Shown here: one piece after another, positions 1-7,751 of the stretch
Layout: every line of letters begins with the position of its first letter
Numbering within the stretch: the stretch's first letter is position 1
Source of the DNA: Clostridia bacterium
GTDB taxonomy: Bacteria > Bacillota > Clostridia > Christensenellales > Borkfalkiaceae
Direction of reading: 5' to 3'
Assembly (NCBI GenBank): GCA_017407325.1
Contig: JAFQWV010000019.1
Location: 1-64,000 of the forward strand
Length of the DNA stretch: 64,000 nt
Made by a program: the position numbers and the translations under genes
The notes under the pieces: model-generated
Database searches by the model: none
Seen by the model: the letters and a program-made list of their open reading frames with translations, nothing else
Told to the model about the DNA's origin: nothing

Positions 1-141
1 TCTCGCTTGGAATACGTTGAGTAGCAAGGTGTATGCCGCTGCTGCCCCTAACATTACCATTCCACTGAATAGCAATGCCTTTAAAAGCGATTCTTTGGCT
101 ACCCTTGCCCTGAATTTTTGAAGAGAATCGTTATTTGCCAT
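1..141 (-). CDS. N-terminus of a membrane protein, cut by the window edge
   Basis: The first 47 codons of a gene that continues past the left edge. The start is ATG at 139-141, preceded by a GGAGGAGA ribosome binding site 4 nt away. The short basic N-terminus (MANNDSLQKFRARVAKES) leads into a hydrophobic stretch (LLKALLFSGMVMLGAAAAYTLLL), so the protein is probably membrane-inserted. A sigma-A promoter lies at 326-354, giving a leader of about 180 nt. The family cannot be assigned from this fragment. Confidence 0.7.
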   Translation of the reverse strand, partial: MANNDSLQKFRARVAKESLLKALLFSGMVMLGAAAAYTLLLNVFQAR

Positions 142-325
142 TTATTCTCCTCCTTTATATTTTCCACGATAATATTTCGTGGAATAAGGCTTTTATCAGA
201 AATCTGCGAAAAAATTTTGGAAAGCGTCATAATTATATATATGATAACGCTCGCGCGAAAATTAATTGAGTTTTTGGTCGATCTTCGACACAAAAACACC
301 ATATCCGCAAATCACCAGCGATAAC

Positions 326-354
326 ATTATAATTTCATTTGTCAAATAAGTCAA
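326..354 (-). promoter_or_regulatory. sigma-A type promoter
   Basis: On the minus strand TTGACT, a 17-nt spacer and TATAAT. It points at the membrane-protein gene starting at 141. The rest of 142-617 is AT-rich and I see no gene or structured RNA in it. Confidence 0.6.
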
Positions 355-617
355 TCTTTAATTAAACAAAAGCACAAAAAATACATAAACAGTCATATAT
401 TTTACATAAACATTTTTTTACAATTGTCCAATTTTTACATATTTTTATCTGTTTTGTAAAAGCCTTCCATCAATTAACCGTCTTATTAGCTGATAAACGA
501 ATTTTTCTCCCATATCCTTAATTATCCATTTTATCTTCAACGTTTGTTCATTTTTGCAACCGTCCTTGCTTAGGTTCGTTTTTTACGGAAATATTAACAA
601 ATGCACATAGAAAGCAT

Positions 618-646
618 AAAAAAAGACCGACTTTTCGGTCTTTTTT
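618..646. terminator. bidirectional-looking terminator
   Basis: GACCGA and TCGGTC form a 6-bp stem with a 4-nt loop, flanked by an A-run on one side and a T-run on the other. On the minus strand it follows the ferritin-like gene within a few bases of its stop codon. Confidence 0.75.
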
Positions 647-648
647 GT

Positions 649-1893
649 TTATTTTCCTTTTACTCTTGCAATTTCAATATTATCGCTCTTTCTATCCTTT
701 AATTCTTTTATTGGGTGTGGAGAAACTTCAAATCTAAGATCTGTCCCGTTTTTAGCGATATACTTATCAATTACCATATGGCTAGGCATATTTTTAGCAT
801 TTCCGACTACTTTCTTCTGATATTTAAAGAAATCCGCGCCGTCATCTAATTCGTTTACAGACTTATAGCCCTCTTTTATCGAAGTATTTCTTACCGTTCT
901 TAAAACGTCGCGAACGTAGTCGATATTTTCGCCAAACTTCATAAGCTCAGGGAATTGACCGATAGGTATTACCTTACACCAAGGCTTTCCTTCATATTTT
1001 TCAAGCAGCGCGCATACGTGATGCAAATGCGCAACTTCTTCTTCAAAACAGCTTTCAAAAAGTCTTTTTACCATAGGGTCGCTTTCGTCTTCATATAACG
1101 AATAGTAAACGTAGCACTCGGTATATTCGTGCATTAATAAGCACTCAAGGTGCGTTAAATCCGGATCTTTTAAACTGCCGTAGCCGGATACGTGCTGTTC
1201 TTCAATCATAGCAATTTCACTGAACAATTTTCTACCTAAATCAGAGTGATAGTACGCACCCAAATTCATATAGAAATTCATTGTCTGTTGCTCTGCAGCA
1301 GTAATAATTCCAATCTGTAAGTTAGTCAATACGTCGTTTAACGCCGCTTTTTGAGCAAATCTAATGTCGTCGTTTGGATGTCTAGGTTCTGAAACGGTAG
1401 GTCTTCCCGGCATTACTTCTGTGTAATTTCCGATAACTTCTTCAAACTTTGTATTTTCTTCAAGATCAATAAGATTGCTAAAACGATATAAGTGATCAAA
1501 ATCTTCTAAAAGTGCAAAATCAAGTTGCTCGCGAACGACTGCGTTCTTTTCGCGCTTTGCTAGCATTGCAGTCAAGTCTACAGCAACCTGTTCGTAAGTT
1601 AAGGTCGTTTCCAAAATAGTTTCATCGATCGGCTTTAATGACGCAAGCTTTTTGTGTTGTTGCTGTTCAATTCTTCTAATCATCGCAAGCTCTCGCCTTA
1701 AGTCGTTATTGTAAGTCATACGTTGCATATTGTGAGAATACCAATTTGCTTCAAATTCAGTTCCTGAGGCTAAAATAATTCTGACCTTCGTATACGGACT
1801 TACTTGATGCTTGTCGTACGCCTTAAGCGCAAGTGACGAGTTTGATGAAATGTAATTTTCTAACTTTTTTGGTTTTAATTCAAACGGATTCAT
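649..1893 (-). CDS. ferritin-like diiron-type protein
   Basis: A 414-residue soluble, mostly helical protein. Carboxylate/histidine pairs typical of the ferritin-like superfamily are visible on several predicted helices: E130/H134 (EDFDHLYRF), E201, E231/H234 (IEEQH), H255/E256 (HEYTECYVYY) and E286/H289 (EEEVAHLHH). That pattern suggests a metal-binding four-helix bundle around residues 100-300; the flanking parts are not assignable. A GGAGG ribosome binding site precedes the ATG. It lies 68 nt downstream of the DeoC-like gene on the same strand and may be cotranscribed with it. The substrate (iron storage, peroxide or other oxidation) cannot be decided from sequence alone. Confidence 0.65.
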   Translation of the reverse strand: MNPFELKPKKLENYISSNSSLALKAYDKHQVSPYTKVRIILASGTEFEANWYSHNMQRMTYNNDLRRELAMIRRIEQQQHKKLASLKPIDETILETTLTYEQVAVDLTAMLAKREKNAVVREQLDFALLEDFDHLYRFSNLIDLEENTKFEEVIGNYTEVMPGRPTVSEPRHPNDDIRFAQKAALNDVLTNLQIGIITAAEQQTMNFYMNLGAYYHSDLGRKLFSEIAMIEEQHVSGYGSLKDPDLTHLECLLMHEYTECYVYYSLYEDESDPMVKRLFESCFEEEVAHLHHVCALLEKYEGKPWCKVIPIGQFPELMKFGENIDYVRDVLRTVRNTSIKEGYKSVNELDDGADFFKYQKKVVGNAKNMPSHMVIDKYIAKNGTDLRFEVSPHPIKELKDRKSDNIEIARVKGK

Positions 1894-1961
1894 TTATACC
1901 TCCTATCGTTTAATTTTATCCAAATTTTATAAAAAAGTGCTCTATAAGACGATTAACGACA

Positions 1962-2774
1962 TTATGCTTTTAACTTTGTTATAAGTTCGTCACATAATTT
2001 TTCGGCAAAACGTGCCGATAATTTTTGACATCCTAAATTTAAAAGTGAAATACCCGTTTTTAAGTTTATATCACCCATTGCTTCTATTTTAATTTTCCCA
2101 GCACATAGATTAAAAAGCGTTTTTACGTTAATTAAATCGTCACTTTCTATTTTTACGACTACGGTATTTATTTTAGTTTGCACTAAAAGTTTTACCAGTG
2201 CAGTAAGCGCGCTTTGAGAAAAATCGTTAGCATTAACTATTGCTTTAAGTTGTTTTTTTCCAACTGCTCTTTTTATTTTTACAAGTTCTCTTTCAGTATT
2301 TTTAATTCTGTAATAATTAAGCATTACAGGAATAATCGGTGTCAAAACAGAACTAATTTCAGTTTTTGCACAAAGCTTTGCTGACAAAACTTTAACGCGC
2401 GTAAAATCCTCACCATGTGGGTATGCAATTAATGCGTTTAACCCAATTTTTTTGTCTTTAGCAAGCTTTGATGCGTTCGAAAGCCTTGTTGGCATTACCG
2501 TAATTGATGAAAATCCGTTTTTTCGCGCGGCTAATATTTTTTCTTTTAAACCTATCTCGCTAAAATTGTCTTCAAGTAGATAGTCAATCTTTGATTTGAG
2601 TTTTTCAACTTTAAAATCAATAAATTCGCTTTCAAGCTCTAGTAAAGATTTTCCAAATATTTCAGCAGATTTTTGAAATTTAGAAATTTCTTGTTTTTCT
2701 TGTTCAATCGTTTGGTTCTCGTTTATCGGTTTTTCAATCTTAGGTAATTGAGTCAACAATTTAATATCTTCCAT
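1962..2774 (-). CDS. diverged DeoC/aldolase-like TIM-barrel protein
   Basis: A 270-residue protein. After a charged, possibly coiled N-terminus (residues 1-60), residues 63-265 follow the layout of deoxyribose-phosphate aldolase: a strand with ITVMPTRL, then the AYPHGED segment (117-123) in the place of the DeoC FPhG motif, VVVKIESDD (K208 where the Schiff-base lysine of KTSTG sits), and KIEAMGDI (K229 near the KASGGI lysine). The TSTGF and SGGI signatures themselves are lost, so aldolase activity is doubtful. A GAGGTGG ribosome binding site precedes the ATG. It probably shares a transcript with the ferritin-like gene. The call rests on motif layout and is moderate. Confidence 0.5.
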   Translation of the reverse strand: MEDIKLLTQLPKIEKPINENQTIEQEKQEISKFQKSAEIFGKSLLELESEFIDFKVEKLKSKIDYLLEDNFSEIGLKEKILAARKNGFSSITVMPTRLSNASKLAKDKKIGLNALIAYPHGEDFTRVKVLSAKLCAKTEISSVLTPIIPVMLNYYRIKNTERELVKIKRAVGKKQLKAIVNANDFSQSALTALVKLLVQTKINTVVVKIESDDLINVKTLFNLCAGKIKIEAMGDINLKTGISLLNLGCQKLSARFAEKLCDELITKLKA

Positions 2775-2914
2775 AACGCCACCTCGCTTTAAGTTTATCC
2801 ATTACTTAAGTTTTTAATCGCAAAATTTTGGTTTTTACAAAATAAACTGTTTTGTCTTTTTTTTCGACAATTTTTTTTAACTTATATAAGTTACAATTTA
2901 TTTAAGGTGTAATT

Positions 2915-3184
2915 ATGATATTTTTTATTGGTTTATTAGTAACAGCAAGTTTATTTTCTGTATGTTTAATAATTTGTTATATTGTACTTAATACGAAAAA
3001 GAGCAAAAAAATAACGTCGCCCAAAAATGACGACGCTAAAATTTTTTACATAACAAATTTTCAAAAGCCTAAGAAAAAGCCTAAAAAATTAGAACCCGAT
3101 ATCGCAATTAGAGGTGCTATAATCAGTCCAAAAGAGTTTCATCACCTTTACACTGATACGGACACTGAAAACTTTAAAAATTAG
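2915..3184 (+). CDS. small single-pass membrane protein, unknown
   Basis: An 89-residue protein, start ATG with AAGGTG 5-6 nt upstream. Residues 2-26 form one hydrophobic membrane segment (FFIGLLVTASLFSVCLIICYIV). A lysine-rich stretch with KPKKKPKK follows and then a polar tail, so the C-terminus is probably cytoplasmic. It is divergent from the DeoC-like gene and convergent with rsfS. I do not recognise a family. Confidence 0.5.
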   Translation: MIFFIGLLVTASLFSVCLIICYIVLNTKKSKKITSPKNDDAKIFYITNFQKPKKKPKKLEPDIAIRGAIISPKEFHHLYTDTDTENFKN

Positions 3185-3223
3185 AAAAGTATATATTAAT
3201 CGACTTATATAAAGCCTTTTTAA

Positions 3224-3562
3224 TTAATCTTCGTACTTTTCACCATCACCCCAAAGTCTTTCAAGGTGATAAAAATAACGTTGCTCATCATTAAAAATAT
3301 GAACTAAAACGTCAACGGCATCAATAACAGCCCATCTACCTTCTTGGGCACCTTCGATGCTTTTTACTTCACCACCCATCTTTTCGATGTATTCTTCAAC
3401 AAGTTCACAAAGTGCTTTAACTTGAGTTTGAGAACGCGCGCTAGCTATAACGAAATAGTCAGCTACGATAGTTTTATCGGCTACGTAAATCTTCGTTATA
3501 TCTTGCGCCTTTTTTTCTGATAAAAATTTACAAATTGAAAGTGCTAATTCATTTGGTTGCAT
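3224..3562 (-). CDS. rsfS: ribosomal silencing factor RsfS (YbeB/Iojap family)
   Basis: A 112-residue protein of the usual RsfS length. Family hallmarks are visible: ADYFVIASARSQTQVKAL near residues 34-51, the EGAQEGRWAVIDAVDVLVHIF core and the RYFYHLERLWGD end. In the known family the protein binds L14 and blocks subunit joining under starvation. It is the last gene of a three-gene operon with the 63-residue protein and the nadD-yqeK fusion, 15 nt downstream of the latter. That gene order (nadD, yqeK, rsfS) is common in Bacillota. Confidence 0.93.
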   Translation of the reverse strand: MQPNELALSICKFLSEKKAQDITKIYVADKTIVADYFVIASARSQTQVKALCELVEEYIEKMGGEVKSIEGAQEGRWAVIDAVDVLVHIFNDEQRYFYHLERLWGDGEKYED

Positions 3563-3577
3563 ATATTTTTTCTCCTA

Positions 3578-4702
3578 TTAGTTATAGTATTTTTGACATT
3601 CTATTGTAAGTGGATAAATTTCTTCGCTTGTGTTTCCTAAAAACTCGACGAGTTTTGTCACAGCAAAGGAAAAACCTTCGTGGAAATTTTTAAACACATT
3701 CTGTCTGATTTCGTCAACGTGAGGATAATTTCTGTCTTCTTCTATCAAGTCTGCTATAAAAACGACTTTTTCTAAATCGCTCATATGCGCCCGACCTGTC
3801 GTATGAAATCTTATTGCATTTAAAATATCTTCGTCTTTTATGTTTAGAATTTCTTCTGCAACGTATGCGCCTAAAAATTGATGCATAACTTTATCAGTAA
3901 TTTCTTTTGGAATGAACGACGGTATTTTAAAGTTTGGAAAATCTTTCGTGCTTTTGTATTTAGCTGCGTCGTGAAGTAGGCTTGCAAGCTCTGCTTTTTT
4001 TATATCAACTCCTATCATCTTTGCAAGCTTTATGGCACAAACAATTACGTTTGCTGTATGTCGAAGCCGTTTTTGTGGCAATTCGTTTTTTACGTGAATA
4101 TAATAGTTATTCGACTTATATAAAGCCTTTTTCTCAATATATTCTAAAATTTGACTTGGCAAAAACTCTGTTGTATCAATAGAAAGCTTAATATAAGTCT
4201 TAATTTTCGTGCTTGATAAATTTGTTCCGTTGTATGACGAAAATAATATTTTTTTAGAAAAGTGATCGTAGTAATTTTCGATTGCTTTTTTCTGATCTTC
4301 ACCGGCTCTTGAAGTTACGATTAAACTTGCGCTATGCAAAATCTTATCGGGATTTTTCCAAGTAGGAAAATCAAGTAGCATATCTGTGCCAACTAAAAAA
4401 TAAAATTCGCTATCCTTATACACGTTTTTAAAATGCTCGATTGTCAAATAGGTGTAGCTCGTACCTTTTGATACTTTTTCAAAATCGCTTATCTCAACTT
4501 TGTCACAATCTTTAAACGCAAGTTTAAGCATATTATACCTATCGTCAAAGTCAGAAAGCGTCTGCCCAATTTTATGCGGTGGAATAAACGCAGGGCAAAT
4601 TATAAGCTTATCAAGCGAAAATTCGTTTATTATATTTTCAGCAAGCTTTATATGTTCGTTATGAACAGGATCAAACGACCCACCAAATATACCTATCTTC
4701 AT
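3578..4702 (-). CDS. nadD: NadD-YqeK fusion: nicotinate-nucleotide adenylyltransferase plus HD-domain Ap4A hydrolase
   Basis: A 374-residue two-domain protein. Residues 1-195 are NadD: GIFGGSFDPVH, the HNEH version of the nucleotidyl-transferase HxGH motif (14-17) and SSTKIK (163-168). Residues 205-370 are an HD domain of the YqeK type, with RH215T, LLHD (H244, D245), H274, H300 and D318 as likely metal ligands. NadD makes deamido-NAD from nicotinate mononucleotide and ATP; YqeK-type proteins split diadenosine tetraphosphate. The two are usually separate neighbouring genes, and here they form one reading frame with no internal stop. It lies between the 63-residue gene (14 nt upstream) and rsfS. 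Confidence 0.92.
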   Translation of the reverse strand: MKIGIFGGSFDPVHNEHIKLAENIINEFSLDKLIICPAFIPPHKIGQTLSDFDDRYNMLKLAFKDCDKVEISDFEKVSKGTSYTYLTIEHFKNVYKDSEFYFLVGTDMLLDFPTWKNPDKILHSASLIVTSRAGEDQKKAIENYYDHFSKKILFSSYNGTNLSSTKIKTYIKLSIDTTEFLPSQILEYIEKKALYKSNNYYIHVKNELPQKRLRHTANVIVCAIKLAKMIGVDIKKAELASLLHDAAKYKSTKDFPNFKIPSFIPKEITDKVMHQFLGAYVAEEILNIKDEDILNAIRFHTTGRAHMSDLEKVVFIADLIEEDRNYPHVDEIRQNVFKNFHEGFSFAVTKLVEFLGNTSEEIYPLTIECQKYYN

Positions 4703-4716
4703 AAATTAACGTAGTA

Positions 4717-4908
4717 CTATTTATTTCTTCTTGTTTTTTCGCGCTCTAAGTCTTGTAATATCTCATCTAACATTTTTGAAAATTCTTCTTCAAATTCTTC
4801 TTCAGTCAAATTTTCAAATCTTTCATTAAACTCTTTTCTTACTTCTTCAACTTCGTCAAGCCCGTCTTGATATTCTTTAGCAAGTTTTTTTAATTCTTCT
4901 TCAGTCAT
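4717..4908 (-). CDS. small acidic helical protein, unknown
   Basis: A 63-residue protein with very high Glu content (for example EEEFEEEFSKMLDEIL). It is predicted to be entirely alpha-helical, possibly coiled coil, and ends in a basic KTRRNK tail. A GGGAG ribosome binding site precedes the ATG. It is the first gene of the nadD-yqeK/rsfS operon and has its own sigma-A promoter at 4944-4972. I do not recognise a family; the position suggests a housekeeping role. Confidence 0.6.
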   Translation of the reverse strand: MTEEELKKLAKEYQDGLDEVEEVRKEFNERFENLTEEEFEEEFSKMLDEILQDLEREKTRRNK

Positions 4909-4943
4909 AAAAAGATGCTCCCAAGAAAAATTACTTTTTTATT

Positions 4944-4972
4944 ATTTTAACATAAAAAAAGTAATATTTCAA
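4944..4972 (-). promoter_or_regulatory. sigma-A type promoter of the nadD-rsfS operon
   Basis: On the minus strand TTGAAA, 17-nt spacer, TAAAAT. Just upstream, at 4983-4996, is the palindrome TGACATTTTTGTCA. It sits between this promoter and the divergent gene at 5008 and could be an operator. Confidence 0.6.
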
Positions 4973-5007
4973 GAATAAATAATGACATTTTTGTCAATAT
5001 TTCTAAT

Positions 5008-5802
5008 ATGAAAAAAGTATCATTAATTTTAGACGGCATAATTGCGTTTTCAGGGTGCTTATTGCTTAGTTTTTGTATATTCAGAATTATTAATACACCT
5101 AAAATAATAGCAATAATTTCATCGCTTATTTTTTCTGTTTGTATCCTATTAGCGTTCATTTTAAAAAAGCGAGAAAAAAGTATTTTTATAAGTAATACTA
5201 TATGGCAAAATAAACGGATGCTTGCTTTGAAATTTAAACTTTCACTTATGAAAAACGATGAGATAATCGACTTATTCAAAGGTTTAATTAAAAACTGTGC
5301 AAATAAAGACTTTTATTTAGAAAGTGAAAAATATATCTATTTATTCTGTTTTTTACCCGACGAATTATCCACAGGCGATGCGCTTTCTTTGATTAAAAAA
5401 GTCGATTATTCTTCTAAACAAATCGTGCTTTTTTCGAACGCTTTTTCTAAAAATTTGATTGATATATCAAACGCGTTAAAGATATCTTTAATAAGCACAG
5501 AAAAAATTTATTCTAACCTTAAAGAAGTTTATCCTGAATTTTTAGACAATCTTGAAATTCTCGATACGAAAAAATTTAAACTTAGTGGTCTTTTTCAAAA
5601 GAAAAATGGTATTCGGTTTATCCTTTACGGCTCGATTTTAGAACTGCTTAGCCTTATTACGTTTTTCCCTATTTACTACGTTTTATGTGGTGCTGTGTTT
5701 ATTATTTATGGACTTATTACTTTATTTTTTGGAAATACCGTAAAACAACCTTCTATCGACCTTGACGATATATTAAATGAAAAGCCGAAAAGCATTTCAT
5801 AA
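5008..5802 (+). CDS. membrane protein with four hydrophobic segments, unknown
   Basis: A 264-residue protein with two membrane segments at the N-terminus (about 8-26 and 32-51) and two at the C-terminus (about 205-247). They enclose a polar domain of about 150 residues that should be cytoplasmic. Part of that domain (KQIVLFSNAFSKNLID through ISLISTEKIYSNL) faintly recalls the last strands of Mrr-like nuclease folds, but I see no catalytic PD-ExK residues, so this is only a hint. The ATG has no clear Shine-Dalgarno sequence. A strong terminator overlaps its final codons. Confidence 0.55.
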   Translation: MKKVSLILDGIIAFSGCLLLSFCIFRIINTPKIIAIISSLIFSVCILLAFILKKREKSIFISNTIWQNKRMLALKFKLSLMKNDEIIDLFKGLIKNCANKDFYLESEKYIYLFCFLPDELSTGDALSLIKKVDYSSKQIVLFSNAFSKNLIDISNALKISLISTEKIYSNLKEVYPEFLDNLEILDTKKFKLSGLFQKKNGIRFILYGSILELLSLITFFPIYYVLCGAVFIIYGLITLFFGNTVKQPSIDLDDILNEKPKSIS

Positions 5803-5814
5803 TGCTTTTCGGCT
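5783..5814. terminator. terminator between convergent genes
   Basis: A 14-bp perfect stem (AGCCGAAAAGCATT and its complement) with a TCAT loop. It starts inside the last codons of the plus-strand membrane-protein gene. It lies between that gene and the convergent pectate lyase, and is AT-flanked on both sides, so it may serve both. Confidence 0.75.
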
Positions 5815-5829
5815 AAATTATTTTGTTAA

Positions 5830-7548
5830 TTATTTAACAGGGTTTGCTTTGCAAGGACCAGCGTATTTTTCGCAGTCACTCTTTGCGGTGTTAGCATCTG
5901 TTACGTAGCTTTGAGTGTAGTTGAAGGTCGTATCGTATTTACAACTGTTCGAAACTGATGCCGTTCTTGAAGATACGGTTGTTGCACCCTTTATACCTAC
6001 GTCGTTATAAGATTTTACTTTACCGCTGTTTTTCAATTCTACAGTTTTAGAACAACTTGCAAAATAGTTACATTCAGAGAATACAAAGCCTGTTCCGCGA
6101 ATACTCATACAAGTTCCTACTTTATTATAGTAGTTGTTGTAGTAGTGCATATTTGCGTTTCTACCTAGCGGTACGCGTGACGATACGCCGTTATAGTAGT
6201 TGTGGTGAGCAGTTATATTCCATTGAATATCGCTATCACTTCCGCCGATAAGACCTGTTTTATGACAAGCGTTATAAACGTTATAAGAATAAGTTGCGCT
6301 GTTTACACGCTTAATATCCGTTGCGCCGTCGCCTTTGCCCTTATCTTGTTCGCTTGTTTCGTCGAAAGCGTTCTTACCTGCGTTAAAGCAGTTATTGTGT
6401 ATCCAGTAGTTTTTATACTTGCTTTCGCTACCAGATGAACCTTCAAATGCGCAAGCATCTTCAGGGTAGTTAGTGAAAGTAAGGTTTCTAACTTCAACAG
6501 AGTTTGAATTCTTAAAAGTCATACCCCATTGATAAATTTCAGCATCTTCACCTACACCTTCTAAAGTTAAATACTTAATAGAAGATAAGTTAAACATATT
6601 ATAATAAGAATTGTCGCCGTTACCACTCTTGTCGGTTAAACCTGATAACTGAGTTTCAGAACCAGTCCATTTACCACTGCTATTCTTAGTTTGGGTTGCA
6701 ATTCTACCGATAATTCTAACAACTACAGGCTTAGAACCCGTTGCAGATGCTAAAATATTTCCAAGACCAGTCTTTCCGTTTCCAGAAACAGAATTTTTAT
6801 TGCTATCGTTAACGTAAACGACTACTGCACCTGATTTTAAAGTACCGTCGTCTTTATACGCACCGACACCTTCAGTGTATTGATAGTGAGCGTAACCAGA
6901 ACGGTCGTAAGGTGTAACCTTAACACTCTTAACTTCAATATCTTTGTTTTGACCACCTACGTGAACTCTTAAGTCGTAAGTTCCAGCCTTTAAGCCCAAT
7001 ATATCAACTCTAGCTTTTCCAGAAGCCGTTTCACGAATAAGCTCTTTATCTACTTCGGTATAATTAGAGTCAGAAGAAAGTTTATAGTATGCTTTTGCAC
7101 TTGCAACGCTCGTTTCATTCCACGTAACGTAAGCTGCTTCGCTTAAACCACCGTAAGATAGAGGCTTAATATCAGAACTTACTTCACCTGAAGGTTGTTC
7201 TGAAGCACCGCCACCGTTTCCTCCGCCAGTTGACGTTTGAGTGTTGTTTCCGCCACCGCTTGAAGTTTGGGTATTGTTACCGCCACCGTTTGACGTTTGG
7301 GTGTTGTTTCCCGTAGAATTTTGAGTATTATTTCCACCACCGTTTGACGTTTGGGTATTGTTACCACCACCGCTTGACGTTGTTGGTGTATTTGTATTAG
7401 ATTTGTTTCCAACACCGGAAATCGTAGGTAAATCAGATTTGTAAATCCCGCCCTCGTTTACGTGTACTCCGTTACCGAGATTAATAGTACATCCCGCGAA
7501 AGACAACATCAACAAGGCACAAGTTACGATTAATAGTAATTTTTTCAT
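5830..7548 (-). CDS. pectate lyase, polysaccharide lyase family 1, lipoprotein
   Basis: A 572-residue lipoprotein. The start is MKKLLL at 7548, because a GGGGGAGTGTGAG ribosome binding site precedes it; an ATG 15 nt upstream overlaps that site. The signal sequence ends in a lipobox (LSFAGC, Cys20), so the enzyme should be tethered outside the cell. Residues about 45-115 are a low-complexity linker of NNTQTSNGGG-type 10-residue repeats. A short beta domain follows, then the PL1 parallel beta-helix with WIHNNCF, GDGATDIKR, and SSRVPLGR with HYYNNYY, matching the RxPxxR region that carries the catalytic arginine. It would cleave polygalacturonate by Ca-dependent beta-elimination. It is divergent from the pectinesterase gene. 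Confidence 0.88.
   Translation of the reverse strand: MKKLLLIVTCALLMLSFAGCTINLGNGVHVNEGGIYKSDLPTISGVGNKSNTNTPTTSSGGGNNTQTSNGGGNNTQNSTGNNTQTSNGGGNNTQTSSGGGNNTQTSTGGGNGGGASEQPSGEVSSDIKPLSYGGLSEAAYVTWNETSVASAKAYYKLSSDSNYTEVDKELIRETASGKARVDILGLKAGTYDLRVHVGGQNKDIEVKSVKVTPYDRSGYAHYQYTEGVGAYKDDGTLKSGAVVVYVNDSNKNSVSGNGKTGLGNILASATGSKPVVVRIIGRIATQTKNSSGKWTGSETQLSGLTDKSGNGDNSYYNMFNLSSIKYLTLEGVGEDAEIYQWGMTFKNSNSVEVRNLTFTNYPEDACAFEGSSGSESKYKNYWIHNNCFNAGKNAFDETSEQDKGKGDGATDIKRVNSATYSYNVYNACHKTGLIGGSDSDIQWNITAHHNYYNGVSSRVPLGRNANMHYYNNYYNKVGTCMSIRGTGFVFSECNYFASCSKTVELKNSGKVKSYNDVGIKGATTVSSRTASVSNSCKYDTTFNYTQSYVTDANTAKSDCEKYAGPCKANPVK
7200..7395 (-). repeat. in-frame tandem repeat coding the Asn/Gly/Thr linker of the pectate lyase
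   Basis: About six imperfect 24-30-nt units encode NNTQTS(N/S)GGG. This is a hypervariable linker between the lipid anchor and the catalytic domain; slippage here would change tether length. Confidence 0.7.
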
Positions 7549-7577
7549 CTCACACTCCCCCATTTTGAGTATAACTA

Positions 7578-7606
7578 ATTTTACTACTTACAAAATAAAT
7601 TGTCAA
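7578..7606 (-). promoter_or_regulatory. sigma-A promoter of the pectate lyase gene
   Basis: TTGACA, exactly 17 nt, TAAAAT on the minus strand, about 30 nt before the pectate lyase start codon. It is close and divergent to the pectinesterase promoter at 7696-7724, so the two could share a regulator. Confidence 0.75.
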
Positions 7607-7695
7607 CGATATAAAAAAAACAGGTCCAAAAAATCAAGATAAAGAACTGTTTAATGTATACCCATAACTTTTGTATTAAAAAAATTAAATTTAGA

Positions 7696-7724
7696 TTGAC
7701 AAAACTTAAAATGTATTTTATCAT
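7696..7724 (+). promoter_or_regulatory. sigma-A promoter of the pectinesterase gene
   Basis: TTGACA, exactly 17 nt, TATCAT on the plus strand, 27 nt before the TTG start codon. Confidence 0.75.
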
Positions 7725-7751
7725 TATAAAAAAAGAAAAGGAATTATTATT

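Noticed and set aside
99-324. Two short overlapping frames on opposite strands
   Set aside because: They overlap the real N-terminus at 1-141 and its leader; neither has coding character.
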